Counted from the stretch's first letter, positions 25,076-34,699 are shown. The stretch is DNA of 64,000 nt from G11 sp947167445 (GCA_947167445.1 CAMVID010000004.1:124001-188000); one strand, 5' to 3'. Translations and numbers: made by a program. The notes: generated from the sequence alone by a model not told the origin.

Positions 25076-26377
25076 TTAGTATAATTTACGCTTGTCAATT
25101 ACTCTGACTGCCTTGCCTTCGCTTCGCTCGATGGTCTTGGGTGCCACAAGGTGTACCTTTGCCTGAATTCCAAGCATGGTCTTGAGAGCAGCCATAAGGT
25201 GTCCCTCCTTCTCGGAAATCTTTGACATACGGTCAGAGAACATATCCTCTGTCATCTCAACATTGATATCAAAGGTATCTGTATTGTTAACTCTGTCAAC
25301 GATAATCTGGTAGTTAGGCGGCATGCCCTCTTTGAGAAGCACGGTCTCGATCTGTGAAGGGAATACGTTGACGCCACGAATGATAAGCATGTCGTCGCTT
25401 CGTCCCATGGGCTTGTGCATTCTTACGAAGGTACGTCCGCAAGAGCATTTCTCTCTATATAATACGCAAAGATCCTTGGTTCTGTAACGAAGAAGAGGGA
25501 AAGCCTCCTTGGTAAGGCTTGTGAAAACCAGCTCACCCTTCTCACCGTCAGGAAGAACCTCTCCGGTCTTGGGATTGATTATCTCTACAACGAAGTGGTC
25601 TTCGTTAATGTGCATTCCGTTCTGGGCTTCACACTCGTAGGCAACACCGGGGCCGCTTAACTCAGTGAGTCCGTAAATATCATACGCCTTAAGTCCGAGT
25701 TTATTCTGGATATCCTGACGCATTTCCTCTGTCCATGCCTCTGCTCCAAAAATACCGGCTTTAAGTTTAACCTTATCCTTCATGCCCTGCTCATTTATGG
25801 ATTCTCCGAGATAAGCGGCATATGAAGGTGTACAGCAAAGAACTGTAGCCCCAAGGTCTGTCATAAACTGAATCTGTCTGTCGGTATTACCTGATGAAAT
25901 GGGAACTGTCATGCATCCGAGTTTGGTGGAACCTCCATGGATTCCCATTCCTCCGGTGAACAGACCGTAACCATATGAAATCTGAACAATGTCATCCTTG
26001 TCTGCGCCTGCTGCCGTCAAAGCTCTTGCACAACAGTCGTCCCAAAGATCAATATCATTTTGTGTGTAAAAAGCCACCACTCTCTTACCCGTGGTTCCGC
26101 TGGTGGAATGGATTCTTACAACATCTTTTCTGTCACAGGCAAGAAGTCCGTAAGGATATGCATCCCTAAGGTCATCTTTGGTAACAAAAGGAAGCTTATG
26201 AAGGTCCTCAAGTCCCTTGATATCATCGGGAGTTACACCCTTCTCTTCCATTTTCTTTCTGTAGTAGGGAACGTTGTCCCAGATTCTTTTTACCTGCTTA
26301 ACAAGTCTTTCGCTCTGAAGAGCTCTTAACTTGTCCAAGGGCATTGTCTCTATTTCTTCCTGATAATACTTACCCAT
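25076..26377 (-). CDS. paaK: phenylacetate-CoA ligase
   Basis: 433 residues, the full length of the PaaK family of AMP-forming ligases. Motifs: HSTSGTTGKRVVAFYTQND (phosphate-binding loop), YGLTELSGPGVAYEC, RTKDLC, GRSDDMLIIRGVNVFPSQIE. It activates arylacetates with CoA and ATP. Placed after iorAB, it would act on aryl-acetate/aryl-acetyl products of aromatic amino-acid oxidation, or run the reverse direction to make arylpyruvates. Confidence 0.94.
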   Translation of the reverse strand: MGKYYQEEIETMPLDKLRALQSERLVKQVKRIWDNVPYYRKKMEEKGVTPDDIKGLEDLHKLPFVTKDDLRDAYPYGLLACDRKDVVRIHSTSGTTGKRVVAFYTQNDIDLWDDCCARALTAAGADKDDIVQISYGYGLFTGGMGIHGGSTKLGCMTVPISSGNTDRQIQFMTDLGATVLCCTPSYAAYLGESINEQGMKDKVKLKAGIFGAEAWTEEMRQDIQNKLGLKAYDIYGLTELSGPGVAYECEAQNGMHINEDHFVVEIINPKTGEVLPDGEKGELVFTSLTKEAFPLLRYRTKDLCVLYREKCSCGRTFVRMHKPMGRSDDMLIIRGVNVFPSQIETVLLKEGMPPNYQIIVDRVNNTDTFDINVEMTEDMFSDRMSKISEKEGHLMAALKTMLGIQAKVHLVAPKTIERSEGKAVRVIDKRKLY

Positions 26378-26412
26378 TTATTTTTCCTTTTCCATATTGT
26401 GGCGTGATTTTA

Positions 26413-26982
26413 TTAAGCATTACGTCCCAGCATAAAGGCCTTCTTGTTAAGTTCAAGGAACTTGGGAGGAACACATGCTTCAAGTGCCTCCATCCATGCT
26501 TCCTCTGAAGCATCGAAGTACTTGGACAGTCTTCCCATAAGAACAATGTTAACGGCCTTGGAAGAACCCGCCTCATTTGCGAGGCTTAACGCATCGATAG
26601 CATCTACGTCTGCGCCGGCATTCTTCATCTTGTTAACCAAATCTGTGGGGTACTCTGCTGCGCCGATAATAACGGGCATGGGATCGATTTCCTGGGTATT
26701 AACGATAATCTTTCCACCCTTTTTAAGATAGGTCAACCAACGGGCAGCCTCAAGTTTCTCAAAGGAAATAATAAAGTCTGCCTGTCCCTTATCAATTATG
26801 GGAGAATAAACCTTCTCACCATAGCGAACATAAGTTACTACGCTTCCGCCTCTCTGGCTCATACCATGAACCTCAGAAACCTTTACGTCATTACCCTGAT
26901 TCATAAGAAGGCGTCCAAGAAGCTTACTTGCAAGGAGTGAACCCTGACCACCGACACCTACAATCATAATATTCTTAGTCAT
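26413..26982 (-). CDS. iorB: indolepyruvate:ferredoxin oxidoreductase, beta subunit
   Basis: 189 residues, pyruvate ferredoxin oxidoreductase gamma-type fold. MIVGVGGQGSLLASKLLGR is the nucleotide-type glycine loop, followed by VSEVHGMSQRGGSVVTYVRYG, diagnostic of IorB. Its start codon overlaps the iorA stop (shared base 26982), so the subunits are translationally coupled. With IorA it converts arylpyruvates to aryl-acetyl-CoA and reduced ferredoxin. Confidence 0.94.
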   Translation of the reverse strand: MTKNIMIVGVGGQGSLLASKLLGRLLMNQGNDVKVSEVHGMSQRGGSVVTYVRYGEKVYSPIIDKGQADFIISFEKLEAARWLTYLKKGGKIIVNTQEIDPMPVIIGAAEYPTDLVNKMKNAGADVDAIDALSLANEAGSSKAVNIVLMGRLSKYFDASEEAWMEALEACVPPKFLELNKKAFMLGRNA

Positions 26983-28715
26983 TATTCATTTCCCTCCAAT
27001 GCATCAAAGGCACAAAGCTGCTTACATACGTTACAGCCCACACATAATGTCTCGTCAATGTGTGCCTTGTTATTCTTCATACTGATAGCGGGACATCCAA
27101 GTCTCATGCAGCTCTTACAGCTCTTACACTTATCAGGATTACATTTGATTGGAGGATTGTGCTTAACGTACTTAAGCAGTGCGCAGGGTCTTCTTGATAT
27201 GATAACTGAAGGCTCCTTGGCTGCAAGCTCCTCCTTCAAAACCTTATCTGTCTCAGCAAGATCATAGGGATCTACAACTCGCACTCTGTTAAAGCCCATT
27301 GCCTTGCAAAGAGCCTCAAGATCGATGTGACCTGCAGGATCACCCTTTATGTTAAGTCCGGTAAGGGGATTCTGCTGATGTCCTGTCATACCGGTAATTG
27401 AGTTATCTACTATAACAATGGTTGAATTGCTCTGGTTGTAAGCAACGTTTGCAAGACCTGTCATACCGGAGTGCATGAATGTTGAGTCTCCGATAACTGC
27501 GACGGTCTTTCCTTCACTCTCTTCACCGAGGGCCTTGTTGAATCCGTGAATGGAACTGATGGAAGCACCCATGCAGGCATTTACTTCCATGGCATTTAAA
27601 GGTGCCACGGCTCCAAGAGTGTAGCATCCAATGTCACCAAGCACTGTGCACTTATTCTTTGAAAGTGTATAGAAAAGTCCTCTGTGAGGGCAGCCTGCGC
27701 ACATTACGGGAGGTCTTACAGGAATGTTCTCATCGATGGAGATACCCTCTGCAGGTTCCTTGCCCATAGCCTTGGCAATAAGATTCTGTGAAAATTCATC
27801 TATAAGAGGAAGAAGTTCCTTGCCGGATACTTCAACTCCAATCTTGTTACAGAACTCTTCGATGAAAGGATCAAGTTCTTCGATAACGATAACCTTCTCA
27901 ACCTTGGAGGCAAAATCCTTAATCATCTTGGTGGGAAGAGGCCAAACCATTCCAAGTTTAAGAATGCTTGCTTCCTCGCCATACACTTCCTTAACATACT
28001 GATAGCTTGTGGAAGATGTAATAATTCCAAGCTTGGTTCCACCCATCTCAACTCTGTTGATGGGAGACTTCTCGGCATATGCCTCAAGATCAGCCATTCT
28101 CTTCTCCACAATGGGGTGTTTCTTTCTGGCATTTCCGGGCATCATAACGTTCTTGGGAATGTCTTTAACGTAAGGCTTAACAGGTCTTTCCACTCTCTCA
28201 CCTGTCTCCACAATGCTCTGTGAATGTGCGATACGTGTACATGTCTTAATAAATACGGGAGTGTCAAACTCCTCTGAAATATCGTATGCAAGCTTTGCAA
28301 ATTCGAGACACTCTGCGGAATCTGAGGGCTCAAGCATGGGAACCTTGCTGGCCTTTGCATAATGTCTGGAATCCTGCTCGTTCTGAGATGAATGCATTCC
28401 GGGGTCATCTGCAACAAGGATAACCATTCCGGCATTTACACCTATATATGATATGGTAAAAAGAGGATCGGCAGCTACGTTAAGTCCTACGTGCTTCATG
28501 CCACAGAAGCTTCTCTTGCCCGCCAAAGATGCACCGAAAGCAACCTCCATGGCAACTTTCTCATTAGGTGCCCACTCTGAATAAACTTCGTCGTACTTGG
28601 CAATCTCTTCCGTAACCTCTGTAGAGGGAGTTCCGGGATAGCTGGATGCCACACCTACGCCGGCTTCGTAAAGGCCTCTGGCAATGGCTGTATTTCCTAA
28701 CATCAACTGTTTCAT
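26982..28715 (-). CDS. iorA: indolepyruvate:ferredoxin oxidoreductase, alpha subunit
   Basis: 577 residues. N-terminal pyrimidine-binding domain (SSYPGTPSTEVTEEIA), C-terminal TPP-binding domain (GDSTFMHSGMTGLANVAYN, IVDNSITGMTGHQQNPLTG) and a terminal double [4Fe-4S] ferredoxin segment (CKSCKSCMRLGCP and CVGCNVCKQLC). Cytoplasmic. ATG 28715 is chosen because GGAAAGGAAAAG precedes it and MKQLMLGNTAIARGLYEAG is the family's normal start; a longer frame to 28760 has none. Confidence 0.95.
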   Translation of the reverse strand: MKQLMLGNTAIARGLYEAGVGVASSYPGTPSTEVTEEIAKYDEVYSEWAPNEKVAMEVAFGASLAGKRSFCGMKHVGLNVAADPLFTISYIGVNAGMVILVADDPGMHSSQNEQDSRHYAKASKVPMLEPSDSAECLEFAKLAYDISEEFDTPVFIKTCTRIAHSQSIVETGERVERPVKPYVKDIPKNVMMPGNARKKHPIVEKRMADLEAYAEKSPINRVEMGGTKLGIITSSTSYQYVKEVYGEEASILKLGMVWPLPTKMIKDFASKVEKVIVIEELDPFIEEFCNKIGVEVSGKELLPLIDEFSQNLIAKAMGKEPAEGISIDENIPVRPPVMCAGCPHRGLFYTLSKNKCTVLGDIGCYTLGAVAPLNAMEVNACMGASISSIHGFNKALGEESEGKTVAVIGDSTFMHSGMTGLANVAYNQSNSTIVIVDNSITGMTGHQQNPLTGLNIKGDPAGHIDLEALCKAMGFNRVRVVDPYDLAETDKVLKEELAAKEPSVIISRRPCALLKYVKHNPPIKCNPDKCKSCKSCMRLGCPAISMKNNKAHIDETLCVGCNVCKQLCAFDALEGNE

Positions 28716-28743
28716 TACTACTTTTCCTTTCCAAAACTGATAT

Positions 28744-28777
28744 AAAAAATCCTTTGACACTTTAACATGTCAAAGGA
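28744..28777 (-). terminator. hairpin with T run between lysoplasmalogenase and iorA
   Basis: Arms TCCTTTGACA and TGTCAAAGGA (28750-28759, 28768-28777), then TTTTTT on the minus strand. It can end the upstream transcript. It also overlaps the predicted iorA start site, so it may act as an operator. Confidence 0.7.
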
Positions 28778-28778
28778 A

Positions 28779-28807
28779 ATGATAAACTATTTAACTTAGG
28801 GTGTCAA
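28779..28807 (-). promoter_or_regulatory. promoter of the iorA-iorB-paaK-ACT operon
   Basis: Minus-strand TTGACA (28802-28807), 17-base spacer, TATCAT (28779-28784), beginning two bases after the end of the upstream gene. Confidence 0.7.
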
Positions 28808-28808
28808 C

Positions 28809-29477
28809 TTAAAACAGCACGCTTACTGCAATAAAGAACATTGCCAGATAGTAGGTTCCGATATTAAGTCCATGGACTGCCCACGCCCTTTTCTTTTTGA
28901 AATACAAGGGAGCAATCAAAACATCCGACGTGAGAAAGAAGATTCCGCCAAGAGCAAGGCAAATCCCCTTTGCACCCGGGTGGGTCCACAAAACCTGGAT
29001 GCTTTTGCCTGCCATGGTACACACAAAGATGGCATAAATCATACCTGCGTAAGCAAATTTCCCAAGGAAAAACGACGGGATCTTCTTAAGCACAAGGACG
29101 CCTATAACCCCAAGCGTAGGAAGAATAAGGTCATAGGGCGTAAACCCGGACAGCGTGTACAAATAGGAAATAAAACAAATATGTCCAAGTAAGAAAAGAA
29201 GTGTTCCAAGGAGGAGATACTGCTTTTTTACATGTCTGTTATGAAGACCCATAAAAAGGTCTCCGGCAAAACACAGCAAAAATCCCGGCATCAGATAGGC
29301 AAAGGCCGAGCTGTTGCCGGAAATATAACTTAATACACACAGATTAACCACAAACACTGCACTGTTAAGCATCTTGGCAGGAACGTAGAATCTTCGGTAC
29401 TTCCTGTTTAACAAAGTATATATAAGGGGCACGAAAGCAAGTGCCGCCACTGTAAAACTGATGATAACCGGTTTCAT
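28809..29477 (-). CDS. lysoplasmalogenase-like membrane protein (YhhN family)
   Basis: 222 residues, about eight hydrophobic helices. The segment AYLMPGFLLCFAGDLFMGLHN and later FLLGHICFISYLY and FFLTSDVLIA match the YhhN/TMEM86 family, in which the conserved Asp residues serve in cleaving the vinyl-ether bond of lysoplasmalogens. Plasmalogens are common in anaerobic clostridia, which fits. It lies 6 bases after the EAL-domain gene and may share its transcript. Confidence 0.82.
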   Translation of the reverse strand: MKPVIISFTVAALAFVPLIYTLLNRKYRRFYVPAKMLNSAVFVVNLCVLSYISGNSSAFAYLMPGFLLCFAGDLFMGLHNRHVKKQYLLLGTLLFLLGHICFISYLYTLSGFTPYDLILPTLGVIGVLVLKKIPSFFLGKFAYAGMIYAIFVCTMAGKSIQVLWTHPGAKGICLALGGIFFLTSDVLIAPLYFKKKRAWAVHGLNIGTYYLAMFFIAVSVLF

Positions 29478-29483
29478 CTATTG

Positions 29484-31409
29484 CTATTCTCTCTTCAAAA
29501 TATATCTTATAAAGTCTTCTTCATTCATGGCTCTGGAGTAATAGTAACCCTGGAATGCATCACATCCAATATCCTTCATACTCTCAACCATCTCTGTACT
29601 CTCAACGCCCTTGGCGATACAGCCGTACCTTAAATCCTTAATGAGAGAAACATAGTTTTTGAGGATAATAAGAGAATTTCTGTCCTCCATGGCTGATGTG
29701 ACAAGCTCTATAGCAAGGTTAACAAACATAACAGGAATCGTTGAAATGTATTCCGCATTTGCGAATCCTGCGCCGAAATCATCCAGGGAAAAGCTGACTC
29801 CGTAGTTACGGAGCTTCGTTACGTTTTTTACCACCATTTCCTTGTCAACCTTGTAGGCAGACTCACTGATTTCCAGGTTAATAAGGCCGGGTTCCACCTC
29901 ATACTCACTTAAGATGCTGATGATTCTGTCGGCCATATCGTACTGAAGGCACTGAATAAGGGACATGTTTATCTCGATAAACGAAACTCCCAGTCGCCTT
30001 ACATCACTGGTGCGGATGAATTCACATACCTTTCTGAATACTGCCTCTCCCAAAGGAATAATCAGGCCGTTCTCCTCAGCCAGAGGAAGGAATTCCTTGG
30101 GTGAAATGTTGCCAAGATCTTCGTCTCTGAGTCTGACCAAAGCCTCGGCGGCTTCGAACTGATTACTCTTGGCAAAAAAGATAGGCTGGTAGAAAACCTG
30201 CAAAGTATCCTCTTCAAGCGCTTTCCTGATTGCTCTTATTACGGCTATTTCTCGTCGTCTTCTGTCCAGCTCTATGGAGGTGATTCTGCTGATTCTCACC
30301 ATAGTGTTGGCACTCTTTTTTCTTGAATCGAAAATGTCCTTGGCCTTTCTTAAGGTATCCGCATTATTTACGTCCTCAAAGGAAAGATACCCCGCATAGG
30401 GTGTCAGGCCCACGCTCTCATCCTCGCTGTGGGAAGCTTCAATATAAGTATTAATAAGTTTTGTTGCCACCTCATCGGCATCATCGCTGGTAAAAACCGC
30501 GAATGATGATTTTCCGAGATAGAAAAGCATCTCTTTTTTAAATACACTGTGGGCTTTATCGGCGAAATCTCTGTGGATTTTTGTTATCTTTTCCTTGGGT
30601 AAAAGCCTGTTCACGTAGTCCTTTTCCTCAAGGCCTACAAATACTACCCACTTGGAATTGCCCTTAACAAATCTGCCTGCAGCCTGATAAAAGGCGTTCT
30701 CATTGTAAGCGACGCCGTTTTCATACAGAAAATATGAAGGGTTTTCCAAAACAGTGAAAAGGATGACAACGATTAAACTGTTGATAAAGGAATCCGCAGT
30801 ATTGACGGAAAAATGTACCTTCAAAAACATAAGCGCCAAAACAAGGACGATATTTGCCCAAAGAACCACGCTCTGGTTCTTTGAAATCACCCTGGTTGCG
30901 GTTATATTCATATAGATAATGATGATAAATGTCAGAATAGCCTGGACAAAGATGGCGAAATACAAAGGACCGGGAATCATTTCCCCGGGTTCATCCATAT
31001 TGGCAAACCACTTTGTGAAGGGATTTGTAATCAGAATAAGAATTACAATGGTGGCGATGATGGGAATAACCTTGCCCCAGGGGCTTTTCTTGCTGTCATC
31101 TTTATTCTTTGAGATGTTATAAACGTAAAAGAAATATAACGTCAGATGAGTTACCGTTAAAGATGTGCAGATGATATTTAAGAAATACCTGAGTCCCGCA
31201 CCATGGCTTGGATCGTTTTCTATAACCCTGTAGCAGATTGAACCCACCGCCATGAAAATATTCACGATGGCGAGAGCAAGAAACAGATTTCCCTGCTTGG
31301 TAAAATAGATTTTCCTGTAGAGATATAAAACCGCCAGAATAGAAGATATGACAATGGCTGCTATATCCAGATAGTTTACGTAGCTAAAAAAGGTGATTTG
31401 TTCTGTCAT
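29484..31409 (-). CDS. membrane-bound degenerate GGDEF-EAL protein
   Basis: 641 residues. Seven or so N-terminal helices (1-230), then a GGDEF-fold domain (about 240-385) in which the active-site loop reads YLGKSSFAVF instead of R-x-G-G-D-E-F, then an EAL domain (about 395-640). In the EAL part E of EAL (AAEALVRL), Asn (INMS), LEISES, LDDFG and QGYY are kept. The catalytic Lys of the K-I-D segment is replaced (VNLAIELV) and the Glu of A-E-G-V-E is Lys (IAKGVES). Neither c-di-GMP synthesis nor hydrolysis is expected; a binding or scaffold role is likely (inference). Confidence 0.88.
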   Translation of the reverse strand: MTEQITFFSYVNYLDIAAIVISSILAVLYLYRKIYFTKQGNLFLALAIVNIFMAVGSICYRVIENDPSHGAGLRYFLNIICTSLTVTHLTLYFFYVYNISKNKDDSKKSPWGKVIPIIATIVILILITNPFTKWFANMDEPGEMIPGPLYFAIFVQAILTFIIIIYMNITATRVISKNQSVVLWANIVLVLALMFLKVHFSVNTADSFINSLIVVILFTVLENPSYFLYENGVAYNENAFYQAAGRFVKGNSKWVVFVGLEEKDYVNRLLPKEKITKIHRDFADKAHSVFKKEMLFYLGKSSFAVFTSDDADEVATKLINTYIEASHSEDESVGLTPYAGYLSFEDVNNADTLRKAKDIFDSRKKSANTMVRISRITSIELDRRRREIAVIRAIRKALEEDTLQVFYQPIFFAKSNQFEAAEALVRLRDEDLGNISPKEFLPLAEENGLIIPLGEAVFRKVCEFIRTSDVRRLGVSFIEINMSLIQCLQYDMADRIISILSEYEVEPGLINLEISESAYKVDKEMVVKNVTKLRNYGVSFSLDDFGAGFANAEYISTIPVMFVNLAIELVTSAMEDRNSLIILKNYVSLIKDLRYGCIAKGVESTEMVESMKDIGCDAFQGYYYSRAMNEEDFIRYILKRE

Positions 31410-31470
31410 AATCTGTCTCCATGTTTCAACCTTCAGATAATTTTAACATGAATTGACAGAAAATTCAAAT

Positions 31471-32397
31471 CTATTCGGTCTTTTGTTTAGTCGGAATCGG
31501 AATCTGTATCAGTATTATAGCCGCAAATAGAATAACACAACCAATTCCTTCCTTAAGACTCATTCTCTCTCCCAGAATAATGGCCCCGGAAAGAACCGCA
31601 AAAACCGCCTCGGAGCTCATAAGAAGGGATGCCGTCGTGGGCTCCGTATATCTTTGGGCTATAATCTGCAGCGTATATCCCACACCGCCGGAAAGAATTC
31701 CGCAATAAAGAATGGGCAGCGCAGACTTCATGATTACATCCACACTCGGAGTCTCAAATAGAAGAGCCCCCACCGTTGCCATCACCGCAGCAACGATAAA
31801 CTGAATCTCGGACATCAATATGGGATTGGCCTTTGGTGCAAAATGGTCGCAGCTTAATATGTGTCCCGTGAAAAGCAGCGCACAGACAAGCACCATGAAA
31901 TCACCGTGGGTCAGGGTGAAATCCTCAGTAACGCAAAGAAGGTACATTCCTACAACACCCATGAGCACGGCAATCCACACCTTTGCCTGACTCTTGTTCT
32001 TAAATATGAAGATATTGATAATGGGAACCACCAGAATGTACATGGCAGTGATAAAACCTGCCTTGCCGGCGGTGGTGTAGGCGATTCCAATCTGCTGAAA
32101 GATTGTGGCTGATCCAAGGAACAATCCCGTAAACAGTCCTCCAAGGAGAGTGTGCTTCCTGTGAATCGCCCTCTCTTCAGGCGACATCGAAGCAGTTTTT
32201 GCCTTATCTTTCTTTGCATAAAATAAGGATAAGGCCCCTACAAATACCGCCGAAAGAACTGTTCTTGATGCGGTAAAAGTCATTGGCGGAGTCCCATCCG
32301 TTCCCATTCTCTGACTGACAAAGGCACTGCCCCAAATAATTGCGGTCAGGATCAATAATATATTTCCAAGTACCCGTTTGTTACTCTTGCTACTCAT
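31471..32397 (-). CDS. EamA-family (DMT) transporter
   Basis: 308 residues, ten predicted membrane helices in two EamA repeats, starting ILLILTAIIWGSAFVSQRMG and with the second-half segment EPTTASLLMSSEAVFAVLSGAIILGERM typical of the family. Members export amino acids or related metabolites. Its start overlaps the ATPase gene's end by 8 bases, so it is part of the amino-acid ABC operon and may balance uptake by efflux. Confidence 0.88.
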   Translation of the reverse strand: MSSKSNKRVLGNILLILTAIIWGSAFVSQRMGTDGTPPMTFTASRTVLSAVFVGALSLFYAKKDKAKTASMSPEERAIHRKHTLLGGLFTGLFLGSATIFQQIGIAYTTAGKAGFITAMYILVVPIINIFIFKNKSQAKVWIAVLMGVVGMYLLCVTEDFTLTHGDFMVLVCALLFTGHILSCDHFAPKANPILMSEIQFIVAAVMATVGALLFETPSVDVIMKSALPILYCGILSGGVGYTLQIIAQRYTEPTTASLLMSSEAVFAVLSGAIILGERMSLKEGIGCVILFAAIILIQIPIPTKQKTE

Positions 32398-33130
32398 GTT
32401 TACTCATTGCACTTAAGAATTGTCTGGTTCGTTCCTCCTTGGGATTCTCAAACAACTCCTTAGCCTTACCTTCCTCTACTACTACTCCATTCTCCATGAA
32501 AACCACTCTTGATGCCACGTCTCTGGCAAAGCCCATTTCATGGGTAACCACAACCATAGTGGTGCCTTCTTTGGCAAGCTTCTTCATTACATCAAGTACC
32601 TCTCCCGTAAGCTCCGGGTCTAATGCACTTGTGGGCTCATCAAAAAGAATTACCTTAGGGTCGGGAGCGATGGCCCTTGCTATGGCCACACGCTGCTGCT
32701 GACCTCCGGACAGTTCTCCGGGATAATTCTTTGTCTTATCAAGCATACCAACCTTCTCCAAAACTTCAAAGGTCTTCTTTCTTGCCTCGCAGCGATCCAT
32801 TTTTCTGGCCGTAACAAGGCCTTCCATAACGTTGTCATAAACCGTCATGTTGCTGAACAGATTGAAGCTCTGGAAAACAAAGCCCATATTCATGCGGACC
32901 TTCTTAATGTCACGCTTTGAAATATGAACCATGTCATGGGTATATTCGTCAAAAACTATCTCACCCTCATCAGCCTTCTCAAGGAAACTGATGCAGCGAA
33001 GAAGGGTGGTTTTACCTGAACCTGAAGGGCCTATAATTGCCACAACCTCACCTTTTTCCACCTTGAAATCAATGCCTCTTAAGACCGGCACCTTGGAAAA
33101 GGATTTATGAATATTCTTAACTTCAAGCAT
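32390..33130 (-). CDS. polar amino-acid ABC transporter ATPase
   Basis: 246 residues, GlnQ/HisP family. Walker A GPSGSGKTT, Q-loop FQSFNLFSNMTVYDNV, signature LSGGQQQRVAIARA, Walker B VILFDEPTSALDPE, and the H-loop VTHEMGFARDVA. It energises uptake by the permease encoded 12 bases upstream. Confidence 0.94.
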   Translation of the reverse strand: MLEVKNIHKSFSKVPVLRGIDFKVEKGEVVAIIGPSGSGKTTLLRCISFLEKADEGEIVFDEYTHDMVHISKRDIKKVRMNMGFVFQSFNLFSNMTVYDNVMEGLVTARKMDRCEARKKTFEVLEKVGMLDKTKNYPGELSGGQQQRVAIARAIAPDPKVILFDEPTSALDPELTGEVLDVMKKLAKEGTTMVVVTHEMGFARDVASRVVFMENGVVVEEGKAKELFENPKEERTRQFLSAMSKHE

Positions 33131-33142
33131 CTTCTTCTCCTC

Positions 33143-33868
33143 CTAACCGATCATGGCCTTGTTGCGGCCGCAGCCACAGTCTTTATCCTTGTCCTTGTCG
33201 TTCTCGCTGCTCTCCCAAACAAGCTTCTTCTCAATCCATCTCTGAAGCCAGGTAAGGGCTGTGGAAAAGATAAGGTAAATAAGGGCGGCCTCACAGTAAA
33301 GGGCAAAGGGCTCGTAAGTCCTTGCTGCAATCTGCTGTGCGGTGGTGAACAGCTCTATAACTGTGATGCTTGCTGCGAGAGAGGTGTCTTTTAACAGGCT
33401 TATAAGGTTATTAAACAAATTGGGAAAAGCCACAGGGAAAGACTGTGGCAGAATCACTCTGGCCATGGCCTGAGGATAGTTTAAGCCTATCATGTAAGCT
33501 GCCTCAAGCTGTCCCTTGGGAATGGCCATAATAGCAGACCTGAAGACCTCGGCGTTGTATGCTCCAAGGTTCATTCCAAAGGCAAGAACCGCTGCCGGAA
33601 AGGCATTAAGCGTAATGCCAAGACTCGGAAGTCCAAAGAATATAATGAAAAGCTGAACTATGAGAGGTGTTCCCCTGAATATCCAAATGTAGAACCTTGC
33701 CACCTCTTTTAACACCTTTATATTGGCAACCTGTACTAACGCCAGCAAGAGTCCGATAAAAACGCTCAGCAAAAAAGATAACAGTGTTAGGGGCACTGTT
33801 ACCTTAATTCCCGGAATCAAAATCCGCATAAATGAACTTACTAGTATCTCAACAAGTCTGTCACTCAT
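33143..33868 (-). CDS. amino-acid ABC transporter permease
   Basis: About 241 residues. Multiple helices and the HisM/GlnP-type EAA loop (AAYMIGLNYPQAMARVILPQ) plus FRGTPLIVQLFIIFF. The C-terminus has a charged, cysteine-containing tail (ENDKDKDKDCGCGRNK) unusual for this family. Start uncertain: ATG 33868 is preferred, as the family begins near SDRLVEIL; an in-frame TTG at 33889 also exists, and neither has a strong ribosome site. Confidence 0.9.
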   Translation of the reverse strand: MSDRLVEILVSSFMRILIPGIKVTVPLTLLSFLLSVFIGLLLALVQVANIKVLKEVARFYIWIFRGTPLIVQLFIIFFGLPSLGITLNAFPAAVLAFGMNLGAYNAEVFRSAIMAIPKGQLEAAYMIGLNYPQAMARVILPQSFPVAFPNLFNNLISLLKDTSLAASITVIELFTTAQQIAARTYEPFALYCEAALIYLIFSTALTWLQRWIEKKLVWESSENDKDKDKDCGCGRNKAMIG

Positions 33869-33892
33869 AATATCAACATTGTAATACAATAA

Positions 33893-34699
33893 TTACTTCT
33901 TGGAAATGTCGCCTCCGAAGTATTTGTTGGAAAGTTCTGTGAGAGTTCCCTCTGAAGCAAGCTCTGAAAGAGCCTTGTCGATGGCTTCCCTTAAGCTTGC
34001 GGTCTCATCGCCCTTTCTCATGGGGATGGAAACCTCTGAAGCATCCTCTGTAAGCGCAACAATCTTAAAAGCTGCGTCGGGATGCTCTTTCAAGTAATCG
34101 TAGAAGGAATCCTCTGAGTTAAGGGTTGCGTCAACTCTTCCTGAAAGAACCATGTCGATGGTCTCTGAAAGGGTATCAACATTCTGAACCTCTGCACCGT
34201 ACTCAGCAGCCATGTCAGCGTATGTAGAACCAAGTGAATTGCTGGTCTTCTTGCCCTTAAGATCCTCAAATGACTTGATTTCATCATTATCCTCGGCAAC
34301 TACCAAAGCAGTCTTGATATATGCATAAGGTGTGGTAAAATCGTACTTTTCTCTTCTTGCGTCAGTAATTTCAACACCGTTTATGATGATATCATATCTT
34401 CCGGTGTCCATACCTGTGAAGAGACCGTCCCATTCGCCCTCGATGAATTCAGCTTCCACGCCAAGCTTCTCAGCAATGGCCTTGCCGACTTCAGTATCAT
34501 AGCCTACCAAAGTTCCTGATTCATCATGATAGGTCCAGGGTGCCCACTGACCCTCCATAGCGATGACGATTTTGCCTCTTTCTTTGATCTGTGATAAAAG
34601 ATCTGTGCCTGCAGTTTCCTTCTTGCCGCATGCCATGAGGGTTGTTAATGATAAAGCTGTAATAAGCAGTAAACTTACGATTCTTCCTAATTTCTTCAT
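33893..34699 (-). CDS. amino-acid ABC transporter substrate-binding lipoprotein
   Basis: 268 residues. Lipoprotein signal peptide with lipobox LTTLMAC (Cys24), then a family 3 solute-binding domain: GKIVIAMEGQWAPWTYHDES, LVGYDTEVGKAIAEKLGVE, DGLFTGMDTGRYDIIINGVE. The exact amino acid cannot be told; the sequence resembles cystine/polar amino-acid binders. First gene of a binding protein-permease-ATPase-EamA operon. Its promoter carries the same operator-like motif as the methionine-synthase-like gene at 50382, suggesting a sulphur amino-acid link (inference). Confidence 0.92.
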   Translation of the reverse strand: MKKLGRIVSLLLITALSLTTLMACGKKETAGTDLLSQIKERGKIVIAMEGQWAPWTYHDESGTLVGYDTEVGKAIAEKLGVEAEFIEGEWDGLFTGMDTGRYDIIINGVEITDARREKYDFTTPYAYIKTALVVAEDNDEIKSFEDLKGKKTSNSLGSTYADMAAEYGAEVQNVDTLSETIDMVLSGRVDATLNSEDSFYDYLKEHPDAAFKIVALTEDASEVSIPMRKGDETASLREAIDKALSELASEGTLTELSNKYFGGDISKK

